A stretch of 64,000 bases of DNA from Leptospira jelokensis (GTDB taxonomy: Bacteria; Spirochaetota; Leptospiria; Leptospirales; Leptospiraceae): contig NZ_RQGH01000009.1 of NCBI RefSeq assembly GCF_004769635.1, forward strand, positions 124,001-188,000, in the 5' to 3' direction. The notes under the pieces are model-generated. The model was given only the letters and a program-made list of their open reading frames with translations, was not told where the DNA came from and made no database searches. Made by a program: the position numbers and the translations under genes. Of the stretch, positions 18,170-27,766 are shown in pieces; position 1 is the first letter of the stretch, and each line of letters opens with the position of its first letter.

Positions 18170-19792
18170 TTAATCCTCCGATTTTTTAGCAAGTTTCGAA
18201 GCGGCTTTGATAAAACCAGCAAAGAGTGGGTGTGGGTCTGTTGGTTTGGATTGGAATTCTGGATGGAACTGTACACCCATAAACCAAGGATGGTTTGGAA
18301 TTTCTACGATCTCCACCAAACTTCCATCAGGTGAAAATCCAGATAAATTCATTCCTTTTTTCTCAAAATCATCTTTGAAACGTAATGTGAATTCAAAACG
18401 GTGCCTGTGGCGTTCTGAAATCCGATCCGCTTTGTATTCCGCATGTGCGAGTGTTCCTTTCTTTACCACACAAGGATAGGCACCAAGTCGCATCGTCCCA
18501 CCCATTCGTTCGATTTCCTTTTGTTCTTCGATCATGGAAATCACGGGGTATTCTACATTCGGTTTGAATTCAGTGGAATTGGCATCTTTGAATCCTAATA
18601 CATGGCGTGCAAATTCAATGACAGCACATTGCATCCCCAAACAAATCCCAAAAAATGGAATTTGTTTTGTCCTAGCATATTGGATGGCTGCAATTTTACC
18701 TTCGATACCGCGTTCCCCAAACCCACCTGGAACTAATACCCCATGAACCCCTTTTAAGTGTTCTTTGATATTTTTAGAATCAATGTCTTCTGGATTGATT
18801 TTGATCACATCCACTTCAACATCATTGGCAATTCCACCATGTGCTAAGGATTCGTAAACGGATCGGTAAGCATCTTGTAAGGAGATGTATTTTCCAATTA
18901 ACGCAACTTTTACGGTCTTTTTCGTATTACGAATTTTTTTAACCATATTTTCCCATTGGGAAAAATTGAGTTTTCGTAAGTCCATTCCAAGGGCATTTAA
19001 AACTACTTCATCCAATTTATCTTCTCTGTACATCAGAGGAATTTCATAAATGGAAGTTGTGATGTCGACGGCAGAAATTACGTTTTGTTCTTTCACGTTA
19101 CAAAAAAGTGAAATTTTATTTTTCATCTCTTTTGACATTGGTTTATTGATCCGGCAAATCAAAACATCAGGTTGGATCCCAAGTGCAAGTAACTCTTTTA
19201 CTGAGTGTTGTGTTGGTTTTGTTTTGGCTTCCCCTGCCGCTGTAATCGTTGGGACAAGTGTTAGGTGGAGGAACAATACTTGGTTACTACCATGTTCGTA
19301 ACGCATCTGCCGAATGGCTTCTAAAAAGGGAATGGATTCGATGTCACCAACCGTTCCCCCAATTTCCACAATGACAAAATCTGTTTCTTGGTCCCTTGTT
19401 AAATTATAAATACGATTGCGAATTTCATTGGTGATATGTGGAACAACCTGTACGGTTCTTCCCAAATAATCCCCTTTCCGTTCCCTTTCGATCACGGCAT
19501 GGTAAATTTGCCCAGTGGAGACTGAATTTTTTCTTGAGAACTTAGATTTGGTAAATCGTTCGTAATAACCTAAATCCAAATCGGTTTCAGCACCGTCTTC
19601 GGTGACATACACTTCGCCATGTTGGTACGGACTCATCGTACCTGGGTCAATGTTGATATAAGGATCCATTTTTTGTAAAGAGACGGTATAACCTCTCGCT
19701 TCAAGCAAACAACCGAGAGCGGCAACAGTGACCCCTTTCCCCAAAGAAGAAGAAACACCACCGGTAATGAATATATATCTGGTCTTGGACAA
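18170..19792 (-). CDS. pyrG: CTP synthase
   Basis: PyrG aminates UTP to CTP with glutamine nitrogen. The synthetase domain begins YIFITGGVSSSLGKGV (P-loop) and has IEIGGTVGDIES; the C-terminal glutamine amidotransferase has the nucleophile Cys in FGICLGMQCAVIEFAR and His/Glu in FHPEFQSKP. The tool-independent choice of start is between TTG at 19804 and TTG at 19792; GAGG lies six bases before the latter, which also fits the family N-terminus. The gene is directly followed by kdsA, tying CTP supply to CMP-Kdo synthesis (inference). Confidence 0.97.
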   Translation of the reverse strand: MSKTRYIFITGGVSSSLGKGVTVAALGCLLEARGYTVSLQKMDPYINIDPGTMSPYQHGEVYVTEDGAETDLDLGYYERFTKSKFSRKNSVSTGQIYHAVIERERKGDYLGRTVQVVPHITNEIRNRIYNLTRDQETDFVIVEIGGTVGDIESIPFLEAIRQMRYEHGSNQVLFLHLTLVPTITAAGEAKTKPTQHSVKELLALGIQPDVLICRINKPMSKEMKNKISLFCNVKEQNVISAVDITTSIYEIPLMYREDKLDEVVLNALGMDLRKLNFSQWENMVKKIRNTKKTVKVALIGKYISLQDAYRSVYESLAHGGIANDVEVDVIKINPEDIDSKNIKEHLKGVHGVLVPGGFGERGIEGKIAAIQYARTKQIPFFGICLGMQCAVIEFARHVLGFKDANSTEFKPNVEYPVISMIEEQKEIERMGGTMRLGAYPCVVKKGTLAHAEYKADRISERHRHRFEFTLRFKDDFEKKGMNLSGFSPDGSLVEIVEIPNHPWFMGVQFHPEFQSKPTDPHPLFAGFIKAASKLAKKSED

Positions 19793-19855
19793 ACTGGACC
19801 TCAAAAAAGAATGTTTTTTACAGACTGTCGGGATTTGGGTCCAAAATCAATACGT

Positions 19856-20344
19856 TTAGGAGGGAGATTTCGCTTTTTCTAAAATCTTCGTAGTCGATTT
19901 TCCAGAAACAAAAGGTAAAATTTGAATATCCGCTCCCATCTCTTTTAAAATTTGGTATTCTGGGAGGGTTTCCACTTGGTAGTCTCCCCCCTTGGAATGG
20001 ATGGAAGGTTTTACTTTTTTAAGGATTTCTAAAGGAGTGTCTTCCGTAAAACTAGAAACAAAATCTACAAAAGACAAAGCGGCAAGGACAAACATTCGAT
20101 CCTCACAAGAATTGATGGGTCTAGATTCCCCTTTCAGTCGCCTAACACTGGCATCTGAATTGACTCCAATCCACAAGAGATCACCTAAATCCCGAGCCTG
20201 GGCCAAATAACTCACGTGACCTGGGTGGAGGATATCAAAACAACCATTGGTAAACACAATTTTTTTCCCTTCCAGTGACTTTCGTTTGGATTCAATGGCT
20301 TCGTTTGGAATGATTTTATGGTGGAGATCAGAATAAAAACTCAT
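19856..20344 (-). CDS. rfaE2: heptose 1-phosphate adenylyltransferase (HldE C-domain, stand-alone)
   Basis: This 162-residue nucleotidyltransferase joins AMP to D-glycero-D-manno-heptose 1-phosphate on the way to ADP-heptose. The signature GCFDILHPGHVSYLAQARDLG has the HxGH motif, and RRLKGESRPINSCEDR and TTKILEK follow. In E. coli it is the C-terminal half of HldE; here it is a separate gene that overlaps the kinase gene by 4 nt, so the two are translated together. Confidence 0.93.
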   Translation of the reverse strand: MSFYSDLHHKIIPNEAIESKRKSLEGKKIVFTNGCFDILHPGHVSYLAQARDLGDLLWIGVNSDASVRRLKGESRPINSCEDRMFVLAALSFVDFVSSFTEDTPLEILKKVKPSIHSKGGDYQVETLPEYQILKEMGADIQILPFVSGKSTTKILEKAKSPS

Positions 20345-21360
20345 GATTCTTCATCCAAATACCCTAGATTTTTTAAGGCATCTTCAATTTCAGTTTGTGT
20401 GACAGTGGCTGCCCCTAATTTTCCAACTACAATGCCAGCACTCACATTGGAAACAAGGGCTGCTTCTTTAATGCTCATACCTGTTGCCACAAAGGCAGTG
20501 TAGGTAGTGATCACCGTATCTCCAGCTCCAGTCACATCAAATACTTCTTTTGCAACTGTAGGGATATGATAAAACAAATCCGTTGTCCTTTCGTAAATGG
20601 ACATACCCTTTTCCCCACGAGTGATCATCATTGCATCAGGAGTGAGCTCTTTTGCAATTTCACGGCAAGCATTTTCAATTTCAGCATCGGTGACCAATTT
20701 TTTCCCAAGAGCTTTTCCCGCCTCATGGTGGTTTGGTGTCATGATATGGATATTTTTGTATAAGAAAAAATGACTTACCTGAGGATCAACAGTGACTATT
20801 TTTTTTTCAGCATTACAAACAGCAATGATGGCTTGGATGAGGGAAGGAGTGAGGTAACCTTTATCATAGTCGGATAAAATGACGGCAGAAGCATCCTTAA
20901 TTTTTCCTTTCAGTTGGATTATAATTTCAGTTTCTTCCTCTTTTGTGAGGGGTATGATCTCTTCTCGATCCACACGGCATACTTGTTGGTGGGATGCAAT
21001 GATCCTTGTTTTCAGAATGGTGGGAATTGTTTTGGATTTGAGTAATACCAAATCCTCTTTGGCCACTGCATTTGAAAGTAAGATCCTTTCCAAATTTTCC
21101 CCAGCCTTGTCTTCGCCTATCCTTCCAAATACGATACCATTCACACCGATTGAAGTTAGGTTTTGGACTACATTCCCAGATCCACCTAAAGTTTGTTTTT
21201 CGTCCCTTACCCAAACCACAGGTACTGGTGCTTCAGGTGAAATCCTCTCCACCGAACCAATTAAATATTCATCCAAAATCAAATCCCCGATCACGAGCAC
21301 TTTGGTATTTGACAGTTTGGCAAATGATTGTTTGAGAGAAGATTTTTTGATTTTCAACAA
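20341..21360 (-). CDS. rfaE1: heptose 7-phosphate kinase (HldE N-domain, stand-alone)
   Basis: A PfkB-family sugar kinase, 339 aa, matching the kinase half of HldE that makes heptose 1,7-bisphosphate. Seen: VLVIGDLILDEYLIGSVERISPEAPVPVV, the glycine pair LGGSGNVVQNL, ILSDYDKGYLT, and the anion-hole/catalytic FDVTGAGDTVI. It pairs with rfaE2 in one operon and with gmhA at 44.5-45.0 kb; the bisphosphatase GmhB and epimerase HldD are not in the window. Start is ATG or TTG near 21360. Confidence 0.93.
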   Translation of the reverse strand: MLKIKKSSLKQSFAKLSNTKVLVIGDLILDEYLIGSVERISPEAPVPVVWVRDEKQTLGGSGNVVQNLTSIGVNGIVFGRIGEDKAGENLERILLSNAVAKEDLVLLKSKTIPTILKTRIIASHQQVCRVDREEIIPLTKEEETEIIIQLKGKIKDASAVILSDYDKGYLTPSLIQAIIAVCNAEKKIVTVDPQVSHFFLYKNIHIMTPNHHEAGKALGKKLVTDAEIENACREIAKELTPDAMMITRGEKGMSIYERTTDLFYHIPTVAKEVFDVTGAGDTVITTYTAFVATGMSIKEAALVSNVSAGIVVGKLGAATVTQTEIEDALKNLGYLDEES

Positions 21361-21414
21361 AGCCGATTCCTTGAATTGGTTTACAACTAAACATGGAATC
21401 TAAAACCTTTCTCT

Positions 21415-22023
21415 GTGTCAACCTTCCCCTTACCACTCTTTCCCTTACCTGATGTATTTCTCTTTCCAGGTATGTTTTTGCCCCTACACATCTTTGAGCC
21501 AAGGTATCGGATGTTACTTGATTTTTGTTTGGAAAATGGTGGGGAAATGGGAATGGCCCCTTACCCGAAGGGGTGGACTGGAAATGGACTGCCTCCCATC
21601 CCGGAGGTGGTTGGGTTTGGGCATATCATCCAAAAAGAGTCATTGCCTGATGGAAGGTCCAATATCATTTTAGAAGGAATTGGAACAGCAGAAATTGTAA
21701 GTCTCAGTTCCACAGAACCGTTTTACATCGCGCAGGTTTCAAGAAGGGAACACGAACGAAATAAAAATGTTCCTACTGAACTGAAGGAAAAAATTGAAGA
21801 ACTGATTGTTCTCACCAAACGTATATTACTTGCGGAAGGGGCAGAAGAAGATTTAATTCTTAAAATGAATCAAATTTTATCTCATCCTTACCCAGTAGAT
21901 TTTATCGCTTCCTTAATCTACTTTGATTTTAAGACGAAACAAAGGATTTTAGAAACAACCCATTTAGATACCAAAGCAGACCTATTAAAACAAGTGTTAA
22001 TGGGTCTTAATTTGGGTGAATGA
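21415..22023 (+). CDS. Lon N-terminal (substrate-binding) domain protein
   Basis: A 202-residue protein made of the Lon substrate-binding domain only (LPLFPLPDVFLFPGMFLPLHIFEPRYRMLL, then VVGFGHIIQKESLPDGRSNIILEGIGTAEIV), with no ATPase or protease part. Such stand-alone proteins are widespread; their function is not settled. Start is GTG. Divergent from rfaE1 across a 54-bp gap, and its 3' end overlaps the convergent gene at 22007 by 17 nt. Confidence 0.9.
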   Translation: MSTFPLPLFPLPDVFLFPGMFLPLHIFEPRYRMLLDFCLENGGEMGMAPYPKGWTGNGLPPIPEVVGFGHIIQKESLPDGRSNIILEGIGTAEIVSLSSTEPFYIAQVSRREHERNKNVPTELKEKIEELIVLTKRILLAEGAEEDLILKMNQILSHPYPVDFIASLIYFDFKTKQRILETTHLDTKADLLKQVLMGLNLGE

Positions 22024-22678
22024 TCGATTTGTTTTTTAACTCTGCCACTAAGAATAGGAAAGCCGGAAACTCAGTATTGTTTTCTCTATAAAATACACGA
22101 GGATTTGTCTCCTTTGCATTCAAGTATAAATAACTAGAATTTTCCTTACGGATATAAGCTCGTTCCAAATAATGATTTGTTTGCGAATACAATAAAAATT
22201 CTTTCATCAAATCACTAATCGCCACATCACCTTCGGATTGTTTGTTTGTAGCCACAAAAAAGAGTGAGGTTGTATCCCCTTCCTTTCTTTCAAAATGAAA
22301 TTCCACATCCCAATGGCCTTTTTTTCCAAAACTGGAATCAAATTCTGTTTTCTCACCCACCAAATTTGGAATGAAATCCAAAGTTTCCCAAGGGATTTCA
22401 TTTCCTAAAAAATTTTCTTTAGCTAGGTAGGAACGCCAGTGTTTGGAAAGCCCTCGCACTTTGATTTTAGGCATCTGTAATTGTTCTCGCAAATACCCAC
22501 GAAGTGTTAAAAATCCAAGAAATCCCAATTGCACTTGGGTGATGGATTGGAAATCCCAAATTTCCTCTTCTTTCAGAGGAGATAAAAACAAGGAATCCAT
22601 GGCATAAAAGTCTTGGTGTTGGTATGGATAAAAGACACCGGCCTGGGAAGAAACAAAGGATCCATCTAAACGATTCAC
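22007..22678 (-). CDS. unidentified protein, about 223 aa
   Basis: I do not recognise this protein. It has no signal peptide or membrane helix. The middle carries alternating beta-strand-like segments (HWDVEFHFERKEGDTTSLFFVATNK, YLERAYIRKENSSYLYLNAKE). The only conventional start is a GTG at 22678, but the frame stays open upstream to 22790 and the translation there (GRNLLFSFPKSVDTF) looks protein-like, so the true start may be a non-standard codon or the gene may once have been longer. Its 3' end is convergent with, and overlaps, the Lon-N gene. Confidence 0.7.
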   Translation of the reverse strand: MNRLDGSFVSSQAGVFYPYQHQDFYAMDSLFLSPLKEEEIWDFQSITQVQLGFLGFLTLRGYLREQLQMPKIKVRGLSKHWRSYLAKENFLGNEIPWETLDFIPNLVGEKTEFDSSFGKKGHWDVEFHFERKEGDTTSLFFVATNKQSEGDVAISDLMKEFLLYSQTNHYLERAYIRKENSSYLYLNAKETNPRVFYRENNTEFPAFLFLVAELKNKSIIHPN

Positions 22679-22717
22679 ATTAAAAGTATCGACGGACTTG
22701 GGAAAAGAGAAGAGTAA

Positions 22718-22743
22718 ATTCCGCCCCAGGTTTGGAGCGGAAT
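22718..22743 (-). terminator. hairpin downstream of the acyl-CoA synthetase gene
   Basis: A 7-bp perfect inverted repeat (ATTCCGC and GCGGAAT) with a 12-nt loop lies 22 nt after the stop at 22765. It is followed on the minus strand by a moderately T-rich stretch. It may be a weak intrinsic terminator; it also lies in the open frame upstream of the 22007 gene. Confidence 0.4.
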
Positions 22744-22764
22744 GTTTGGTTACAAAACGAAGGA

Positions 22765-24699
22765 CTAATCGGCAGCGTAGAGTGCTGCGATTTTGTCCTT
22801 ATATTTTTCAGTGATCAAATGGCGTTTCATTTTGAATAAGTTTGTCAATTCATCACCCACCTCAAATGGTTTTGTGATGAGGATGAACGGAGTCACCTGC
22901 TCAAAAGATTTAAAACCTGTTTTGGTGTTGTTCAGGGCTTTGATTTCTTTTTTGTAAAAATCTAGGACTTTCGGATTCTCAATGAGTTTCTGTTTGTCAG
23001 TCTCGTTGATTCCATTTTCCTTTGCCCAAGCAGTGAGTTGGTCAAAATCAGGCACCACAATGGCACCCAAATTCTTTTGGTCTTGCCCAATCACCATACA
23101 CTGTGAAATAAAAGGAGACTCAGTGAGTTTGTCTTCGATTGGAATTGGCTCAACGTTTTCACCACCAAGTAAAACGACAGTGTCTTTTGCCCGACCAGTA
23201 ATGGTAAGGGTTTTTTTGAAATTGAACATTCCAATATCACCCGTGTCCATCCAACCATCTTTCAAAACCTTTGCAGTGGTTTCCGGGTTTTTATAATACC
23301 CTTTCATCACTTGTGGCCCTCTGATGTGGATCACTCCCCTTTGTCCATACTTACCAGAAACTAGTTTTTGGTTTGCATCCACATGTGTGAGAACCTTTCC
23401 CACATCGTCACGGATTTGTACTTCGGTTTCTGGAGTGATCACACCCACAGACCCTTGGACTAATTTTTTAAAGGTCCGAACGGAGATCACAGGTGACGTT
23501 TCTGTCATCCCATACCCTTCGAGAACATTGATCCCAATGTCATTGAAGAAAGCATCTACGTGTCTTTGGAGTGCACCACCACCAGAAACAGATGCCTTTA
23601 ATTCTCCACCAGTTGCTTCGCGGATCTTGGAAAGAACCACTAAGTCGAGTAGAAAATAAGGAACCGCAAAGAGGACTGCCACTGTGAAGTAATAAATTCC
23701 TTTGCATAACGAAACGATGGGATTCCTTCCTACATAGTCTACTTGGTTCCCTTTTAGAAACCTTGTGGCAGCATTAAAATGTTTAGAGAAAAAATATGCC
23801 AAATTAAAAAGCCCACGGCGGATCGCAGGGGTTTGTTTAGGATCATTGATTCTCGTATAAATCCCGTTATAAATACTTTCCCAAAGTCTAGGAGCAGATG
23901 CCATAAACGTTGGTTTCGCTTTTTTCATATCATCACGAAGGTCGCGAACATTTGTATAATAAGTTGCGCAACCTGCTGCAATGGCTAGGTATTCGAATAC
24001 CCTTTCGAAAACGTGCCAGACAGGAAGTATCGATAACATACGTTCGTCGGCTTTGATCTCAATCATACTTCCAAGGATTGCTTTTGTTTGGTGGATCATG
24101 TTACTGTGTTTTAACATTACTCCTTTTGGCATCCCAGTCGTACCTGATGTATAGATGATGGTAAAAAGATCATCAGGTAAAATCGCTTTCATACGATCTT
24201 CAGCTTTTTTAGAACCTTTTGCTCTCAACTCTTTTCCCTTTTCAATGAGGTCGTAGAGTTTGAGAACACCCGTAGCTGTGGATTTTTTATCCATCACGAT
24301 GAGGGTCTTTGCAAATTCCAACTGCGATCTGTTTTTTTGGAATTTCTCAAGCATTTTGTCATTTTCTAAGAAAACTACTTTTGCTTCACAGTGATTGAGA
24401 ATATAAACAATTTCTGAATCCGTAATATCGGTCCCACGCGGAACATCTGCTGCCCCTGCCATAAGGATTCCATAATCGGTAACAATCCATTCCAATCGGT
24501 TGTCTGCGAGCAAGGCTACATTTTCCTTTGCATTGACACCTAAATCAATGAGTGCTTCTGCTAAGTTGATACCAAGGTCGTAGACTTCTTTGAAGGTAAC
24601 GGGTTTATAGGACTTCGATTCGTCTTTACTTACGAATGCGGGGCGGTTCCCAAATTTTTCAGCACTCTGCTGGAAGAGTTCGGGCAAATTGGCTGGCAT
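22765..24699 (-). CDS. long-chain acyl-CoA synthetase (AMP-binding)
   Basis: Activates fatty acids to acyl-CoA through an acyl-adenylate. The AMP-binding P-loop [17 protein letters not shown] is near residue 180; ISGGG-like [43 protein letters not shown] and [21 protein letters not shown] follow in order. About 644 aa, typical of the FadD/FAA group. A hydrophobic segment near residue 340 ([19 protein letters not shown]) suggests membrane association. AAGGAG precedes the ATG. Probably supplies or degrades long-chain fatty acids, which leptospires use as main carbon source (established knowledge). Confidence 0.94.
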   Translation of the reverse strand: MPANLPELFQQSAEKFGNRPAFVSKDESKSYKPVTFKEVYDLGINLAEALIDLGVNAKENVALLADNRLEWIVTDYGILMAGAADVPRGTDITDSEIVYILNHCEAKVVFLENDKMLEKFQKNRSQLEFAKTLIVMDKKSTATGVLKLYDLIEKGKELRAKGSKKAEDRMKAILPDDLFTIIYTSGTTGMPKGVMLKHSNMIHQTKAILGSMIEIKADERMLSILPVWHVFERVFEYLAIAAGCATYYTNVRDLRDDMKKAKPTFMASAPRLWESIYNGIYTRINDPKQTPAIRRGLFNLAYFFSKHFNAATRFLKGNQVDYVGRNPIVSLCKGIYYFTVAVLFAVPYFLLDLVVLSKIREATGGELKASVSGGGALQRHVDAFFNDIGINVLEGYGMTETSPVISVRTFKKLVQGSVGVITPETEVQIRDDVGKVLTHVDANQKLVSGKYGQRGVIHIRGPQVMKGYYKNPETTAKVLKDGWMDTGDIGMFNFKKTLTITGRAKDTVVLLGGENVEPIPIEDKLTESPFISQCMVIGQDQKNLGAIVVPDFDQLTAWAKENGINETDKQKLIENPKVLDFYKKEIKALNNTKTGFKSFEQVTPFILITKPFEVGDELTNLFKMKRHLITEKYKDKIAALYAAD

Positions 24700-24834
24700 G
24701 ATTCTGACTCCTTTCTGAAAAGAAAACGGTAAAAGGTATCTTTAAGGGACTTTTTTAACGAACATGAGTCAAGACATTTTCATTCTTGTCATCGAAATCA
24801 AGGAACGTCCAAAATTTTGTTTCGCATTGCACAA

Positions 24835-25356
24835 TTATGGCAGATCCGACTTGGACCATATATGGGAACGGATCACGAGTCCTGTTAGGTCTTCATGCAC
24901 CAACCCGTACTGACGGTACACAATTTTTCCAGAACGATCAAACACAAGGACACAAGGAATGCCTTCCACATGGTAAAAATCAGTCATTTTCCAGTCTTTA
25001 TCAAGTAAGGTGGGATAATCCATTTTTAACTCGATCATGTGTTCTTTGATTTTTTCCAGAGGCTCCGATGTATCCGTATTGATCCCTCTAAAAACAAAAT
25101 CATCTTCACTTACGGATTGTTTCCATTCGTTGATGGTAGGGACAGCCTTCGCACATGGCTCACACCAAGTGGCCCAAAAATCAAGAACTATCACTTTCCC
25201 CTTCCAAAGGCCAAATGATTCGGTACCACCATTGAGTTTGGGAATTGGGTTTGGATAAAAATCTACCGTTCCTCCCTCAGGTTTACAAAAAAAGAAAGAT
25301 AGGAAAACGAGAAGATAAATTCTGGACCTTAACAAACGGATTAAGACAGCTTTCAT
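24835..25356 (-). CDS. TlpA-like thioredoxin lipoprotein
   Basis: An exported thiol-disulfide oxidoreductase. The N-terminus from the ATG at 25356 is a lipoprotein signal (MKAVLIRLLRSRIYLLVFLSFFFC, split after position 23), followed by a thioredoxin fold with redox motif WCEPC in FWATWCEPCAKAVPTIN and the cis-Pro region EGIPCVLVFDRSGKIVYR. ATG at 25368 is an alternative start. The gene likely helps reduce or repair disulfides, or cytochrome maturation, in the periplasm (family inference). Confidence 0.88.
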   Translation of the reverse strand: MKAVLIRLLRSRIYLLVFLSFFFCKPEGGTVDFYPNPIPKLNGGTESFGLWKGKVIVLDFWATWCEPCAKAVPTINEWKQSVSEDDFVFRGINTDTSEPLEKIKEHMIELKMDYPTLLDKDWKMTDFYHVEGIPCVLVFDRSGKIVYRQYGLVHEDLTGLVIRSHIWSKSDLP

Positions 25357-25358
25357 TT

Positions 25359-25754
25359 TTGGAATCATTAATTTACAACTACTTCTCCAATTTAGACGAA
25401 TGGAATGCATACGTAAAGGGAAACTGGAAGGGAAAAGGAATTTCTATGATCCCAACTCTTTCGGAACCTTACGAATCAGGCGATGAAACTTCTGTTACTT
25501 GGAAGTTTCATGGAAACCTAACCAAATCCAATTTCTCTCGAGGCAAAACCAAATACCCTCTCACTTGGTCGGTAGACGGAGAGATTCTTTGTGATCGGAT
25601 CAAACTGGTTTCTCACACAAAAGATTGGGAATGTGAAATCCAAGCCATGACCAAAGACCGATTCCATTTGCATGTGGTTCCAAGGGGTGACAAAACCAAA
25701 ATACTTTTTTCGGGTGTTGTGACCAAAAAACGAGGTTTATTCGCTTTCCTCTAA
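25359..25754 (+). CDS. unidentified small protein, start uncertain
   Basis: An open frame running from several possible starts (TTG 25359, ATG 25446) to 25754. Translation from 25359 has a plausible protein character (WNAYVKGNWKGKGISMIPTL...TWKFHGNLTKSNF). The ATG at 25446 has a GGAA six bases upstream and would give 102 aa. It contains several Trp and Lys residues, a beta-rich pattern and no signal peptide. I do not recognise the family. The gene is divergent from the TlpA-like gene and convergent with, overlapping by 18 nt, the glycosyltransferase gene. Confidence 0.6.
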   Translation: MESLIYNYFSNLDEWNAYVKGNWKGKGISMIPTLSEPYESGDETSVTWKFHGNLTKSNFSRGKTKYPLTWSVDGEILCDRIKLVSHTKDWECEIQAMTKDRFHLHVVPRGDKTKILFSGVVTKKRGLFAFL

Positions 25755-26876
25755 TACATGGCGGAAAACACCTTCAGTGATTTTTGCCGCGTTTTCCCAA
25801 CGAAACTCCTCAAGAGACAGATCCACTGGTTTTGGGTTTTGAAAGAAAACATCAATCGCGAGCGCCCACTGTTTCACATCTTCCTTGGAATCGGTTGCAA
25901 AGTACTGCACTCCATCCTTTCCAATTTCATGAAAGGTTGGAATGTCTGAAACAATACAAGGGAGTTTATGGAATAGAGCTTCTACCATTGGAATTCCAAA
26001 CCCTTCATACTTGCTCGCAAACAAAAACAATCCAGCACGTTTGTAAACATGTTGCAGTTCAGAATCGGAAACCGAATCTAAAATAAAAATATCTTTGTAA
26101 AGGGTCCGCTCTTGGATGAGCTCTTCAATGAATTCCGGTGATTCCCAACCAATTTTTCCAACGATGACCCAAGGCCTGTAGTGGTGTGGGTTTAACTTCC
26201 TATATTCCCGAAAAACTTCCAATAAAAACGGATAATTTTTCCGAGGTTCAATGGTTGAAACCGATAAGAGAAAACCAGTGCCCAAGTCCTTGATACGATT
26301 GGAAAGTTTTGTATCCAAAAGTTTGGTCATCTCTTCTGGGTTCACACCTGGATAGGCAACACCAGTTTTTTCCATTGGATATCCAAATTTTTTACACATA
26401 TCATCACTTGTCTGTTTGGATATGGATAAAATAAAACTTGACCGCCTAACAGAATAACTTTGAAACAATCTTTGTTGGACCTTTGCAATCCAACGCATTG
26501 TATTTGGGTACAAATACAATACCAAATCACAATACGTTAATACAGCTTTTAAGTCCTTAGGTAAAAAAGGAGGTAATACTTGTTGGGAACCCCAAAACAA
26601 ATCTAATCTATGTGTCAAAAGGTAAAATGGAACGTATACATTATAATACAATCCTCCCTTCCACTTCAAAAATCCACCACCATCTACCCACCGAACATTA
26701 GCTAACTCTAATACTTTTTTGTGATCGGCATGGATGGGCAAATGCGAAAAAAGCAAAAACTCATATTTCTCTTTACTCGGGAATGCCTTTAACGTTTCCG
26801 CAATGAGACGTCCTACACCTGAAACCCGCGTGGAAAGAGGTCTTGCATCCAATCCAATTTTATAGGTTTTTACCAT
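25737..26876 (-). CDS. glycosyltransferase family 4 (GT-B fold)
   Basis: 379-residue GT-B glycosyltransferase. The N-terminal domain includes IGLDARPLSTRVSGVGRL, and the C-terminal donor-binding domain has FLLSVSTIEPRKNYPFLLEVF, VIVGKIGW and the E-x7-E type motif ASKYEGFGIPMVEALFHKLP. It probably transfers a sugar in LPS or exopolysaccharide synthesis; donor and acceptor are unknown. It overlaps the following inositol-phosphatase gene by 7 nt, with which it is likely translated. Confidence 0.88.
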   Translation of the reverse strand: MVKTYKIGLDARPLSTRVSGVGRLIAETLKAFPSKEKYEFLLFSHLPIHADHKKVLELANVRWVDGGGFLKWKGGLYYNVYVPFYLLTHRLDLFWGSQQVLPPFLPKDLKAVLTYCDLVLYLYPNTMRWIAKVQQRLFQSYSVRRSSFILSISKQTSDDMCKKFGYPMEKTGVAYPGVNPEEMTKLLDTKLSNRIKDLGTGFLLSVSTIEPRKNYPFLLEVFREYRKLNPHHYRPWVIVGKIGWESPEFIEELIQERTLYKDIFILDSVSDSELQHVYKRAGLFLFASKYEGFGIPMVEALFHKLPCIVSDIPTFHEIGKDGVQYFATDSKEDVKQWALAIDVFFQNPKPVDLSLEEFRWENAAKITEGVFRHVLEESE

Positions 26877-27739
26877 CTTTCTTTCACCTTTAGGGAAAGT
26901 TGGTGGAAATCAATTTTGGATTCTAGATAATTCACAGCTGATTTTTTACCAGCCACAAGGCCGAAACTTAATGTTGTTTTTTGATTAAATTGGTAAGGTT
27001 TGTCCTTCAATGGAAAATAGATAAAATTCTCTTCATCTAACAACGAAATCCCACCACAAATATCCCATTCATTTTTAGGTTTTAAAGAGACAATGATGTC
27101 AATGAATCCTGCGGATAACAATCCTAATTTGTAGGCAATACTTCCCATGGCACGTAATTCAAAATCTTCGCTCCAAAAAGGATCACTAAATAGACCTTCT
27201 TTCATTTCAGAAACAGAAACGAGTAAAATTGGTTTTTTCTTTCCATCCCGAACATCCTGTAACGGATGCAATACGGAAGAACTTTCGACAATCAAGGTTC
27301 TAAAATTTTCATCGGTTGCATAAGGAGCTTGGAGTTTTGCAAAAAAACTATGTTTGCCTTTGGAAAAAAATTCACCGGTTGCAGGGTTAAAGATAATCCC
27401 CCAAATAGGTTCCCCATTTCGCACAAGCCCAAGGCTTAGTGCAAATTGGTCATTTTTTTTTACAAATTCTCTTGTCCCATCGATAGGATCTAAAATCCAA
27501 ACCCATTCCTTATCCAAACGACGATTCGTGTCCGCTTTTTCTTCCGATAAAAAACCATGGTTAGGAAATTGTTTTGATATTTTTTCAAATAAAAACTCAC
27601 TCGCATACAAATCTGCTTCCGTGACAGGGTCGTTTCCACCCTTATCACGGATTTCAAAATCTGACCGATAGATGTTTAATATGGAATCACCGACTGTTAA
27701 TACCCACCGCCAAACTTCCTGAAACTCTTGTTCTTCCAT
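26870..27739 (-). CDS. inositol monophosphatase family (CysQ/IMPase-like) enzyme
   Basis: Mg2+-dependent sugar-phosphate or nucleotide phosphatase. Metal and catalytic motifs: DPVTEADLYA, GFLSEEKADT, WVWILDPIDGTREFVKK and WDICGGISLL. 289 aa. The motif DPIDGT...F and E in the first acidic loop fit both inositol monophosphatase and the 3'(2'),5'-bisphosphate nucleotidase CysQ; sequence reading does not separate them. Encoded between a glycosyltransferase and an exported unknown protein. Confidence 0.88.
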   Translation of the reverse strand: MEEQEFQEVWRWVLTVGDSILNIYRSDFEIRDKGGNDPVTEADLYASEFLFEKISKQFPNHGFLSEEKADTNRRLDKEWVWILDPIDGTREFVKKNDQFALSLGLVRNGEPIWGIIFNPATGEFFSKGKHSFFAKLQAPYATDENFRTLIVESSSVLHPLQDVRDGKKKPILLVSVSEMKEGLFSDPFWSEDFELRAMGSIAYKLGLLSAGFIDIIVSLKPKNEWDICGGISLLDEENFIYFPLKDKPYQFNQKTTLSFGLVAGKKSAVNYLESKIDFHQLSLKVKERW

Positions 27740-27766
27740 TCCTTCCTAAATATCGGTAAACGTAAT

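Noticed and set aside
24764..24913. Plus-strand ORF starting MSQDIFILVIEIKERPKF between the acyl-CoA synthetase and TlpA genes
   Set aside because: Only 49 codons, its second half is antisense to the TlpA-like gene, and no ribosome binding site or homology is visible.
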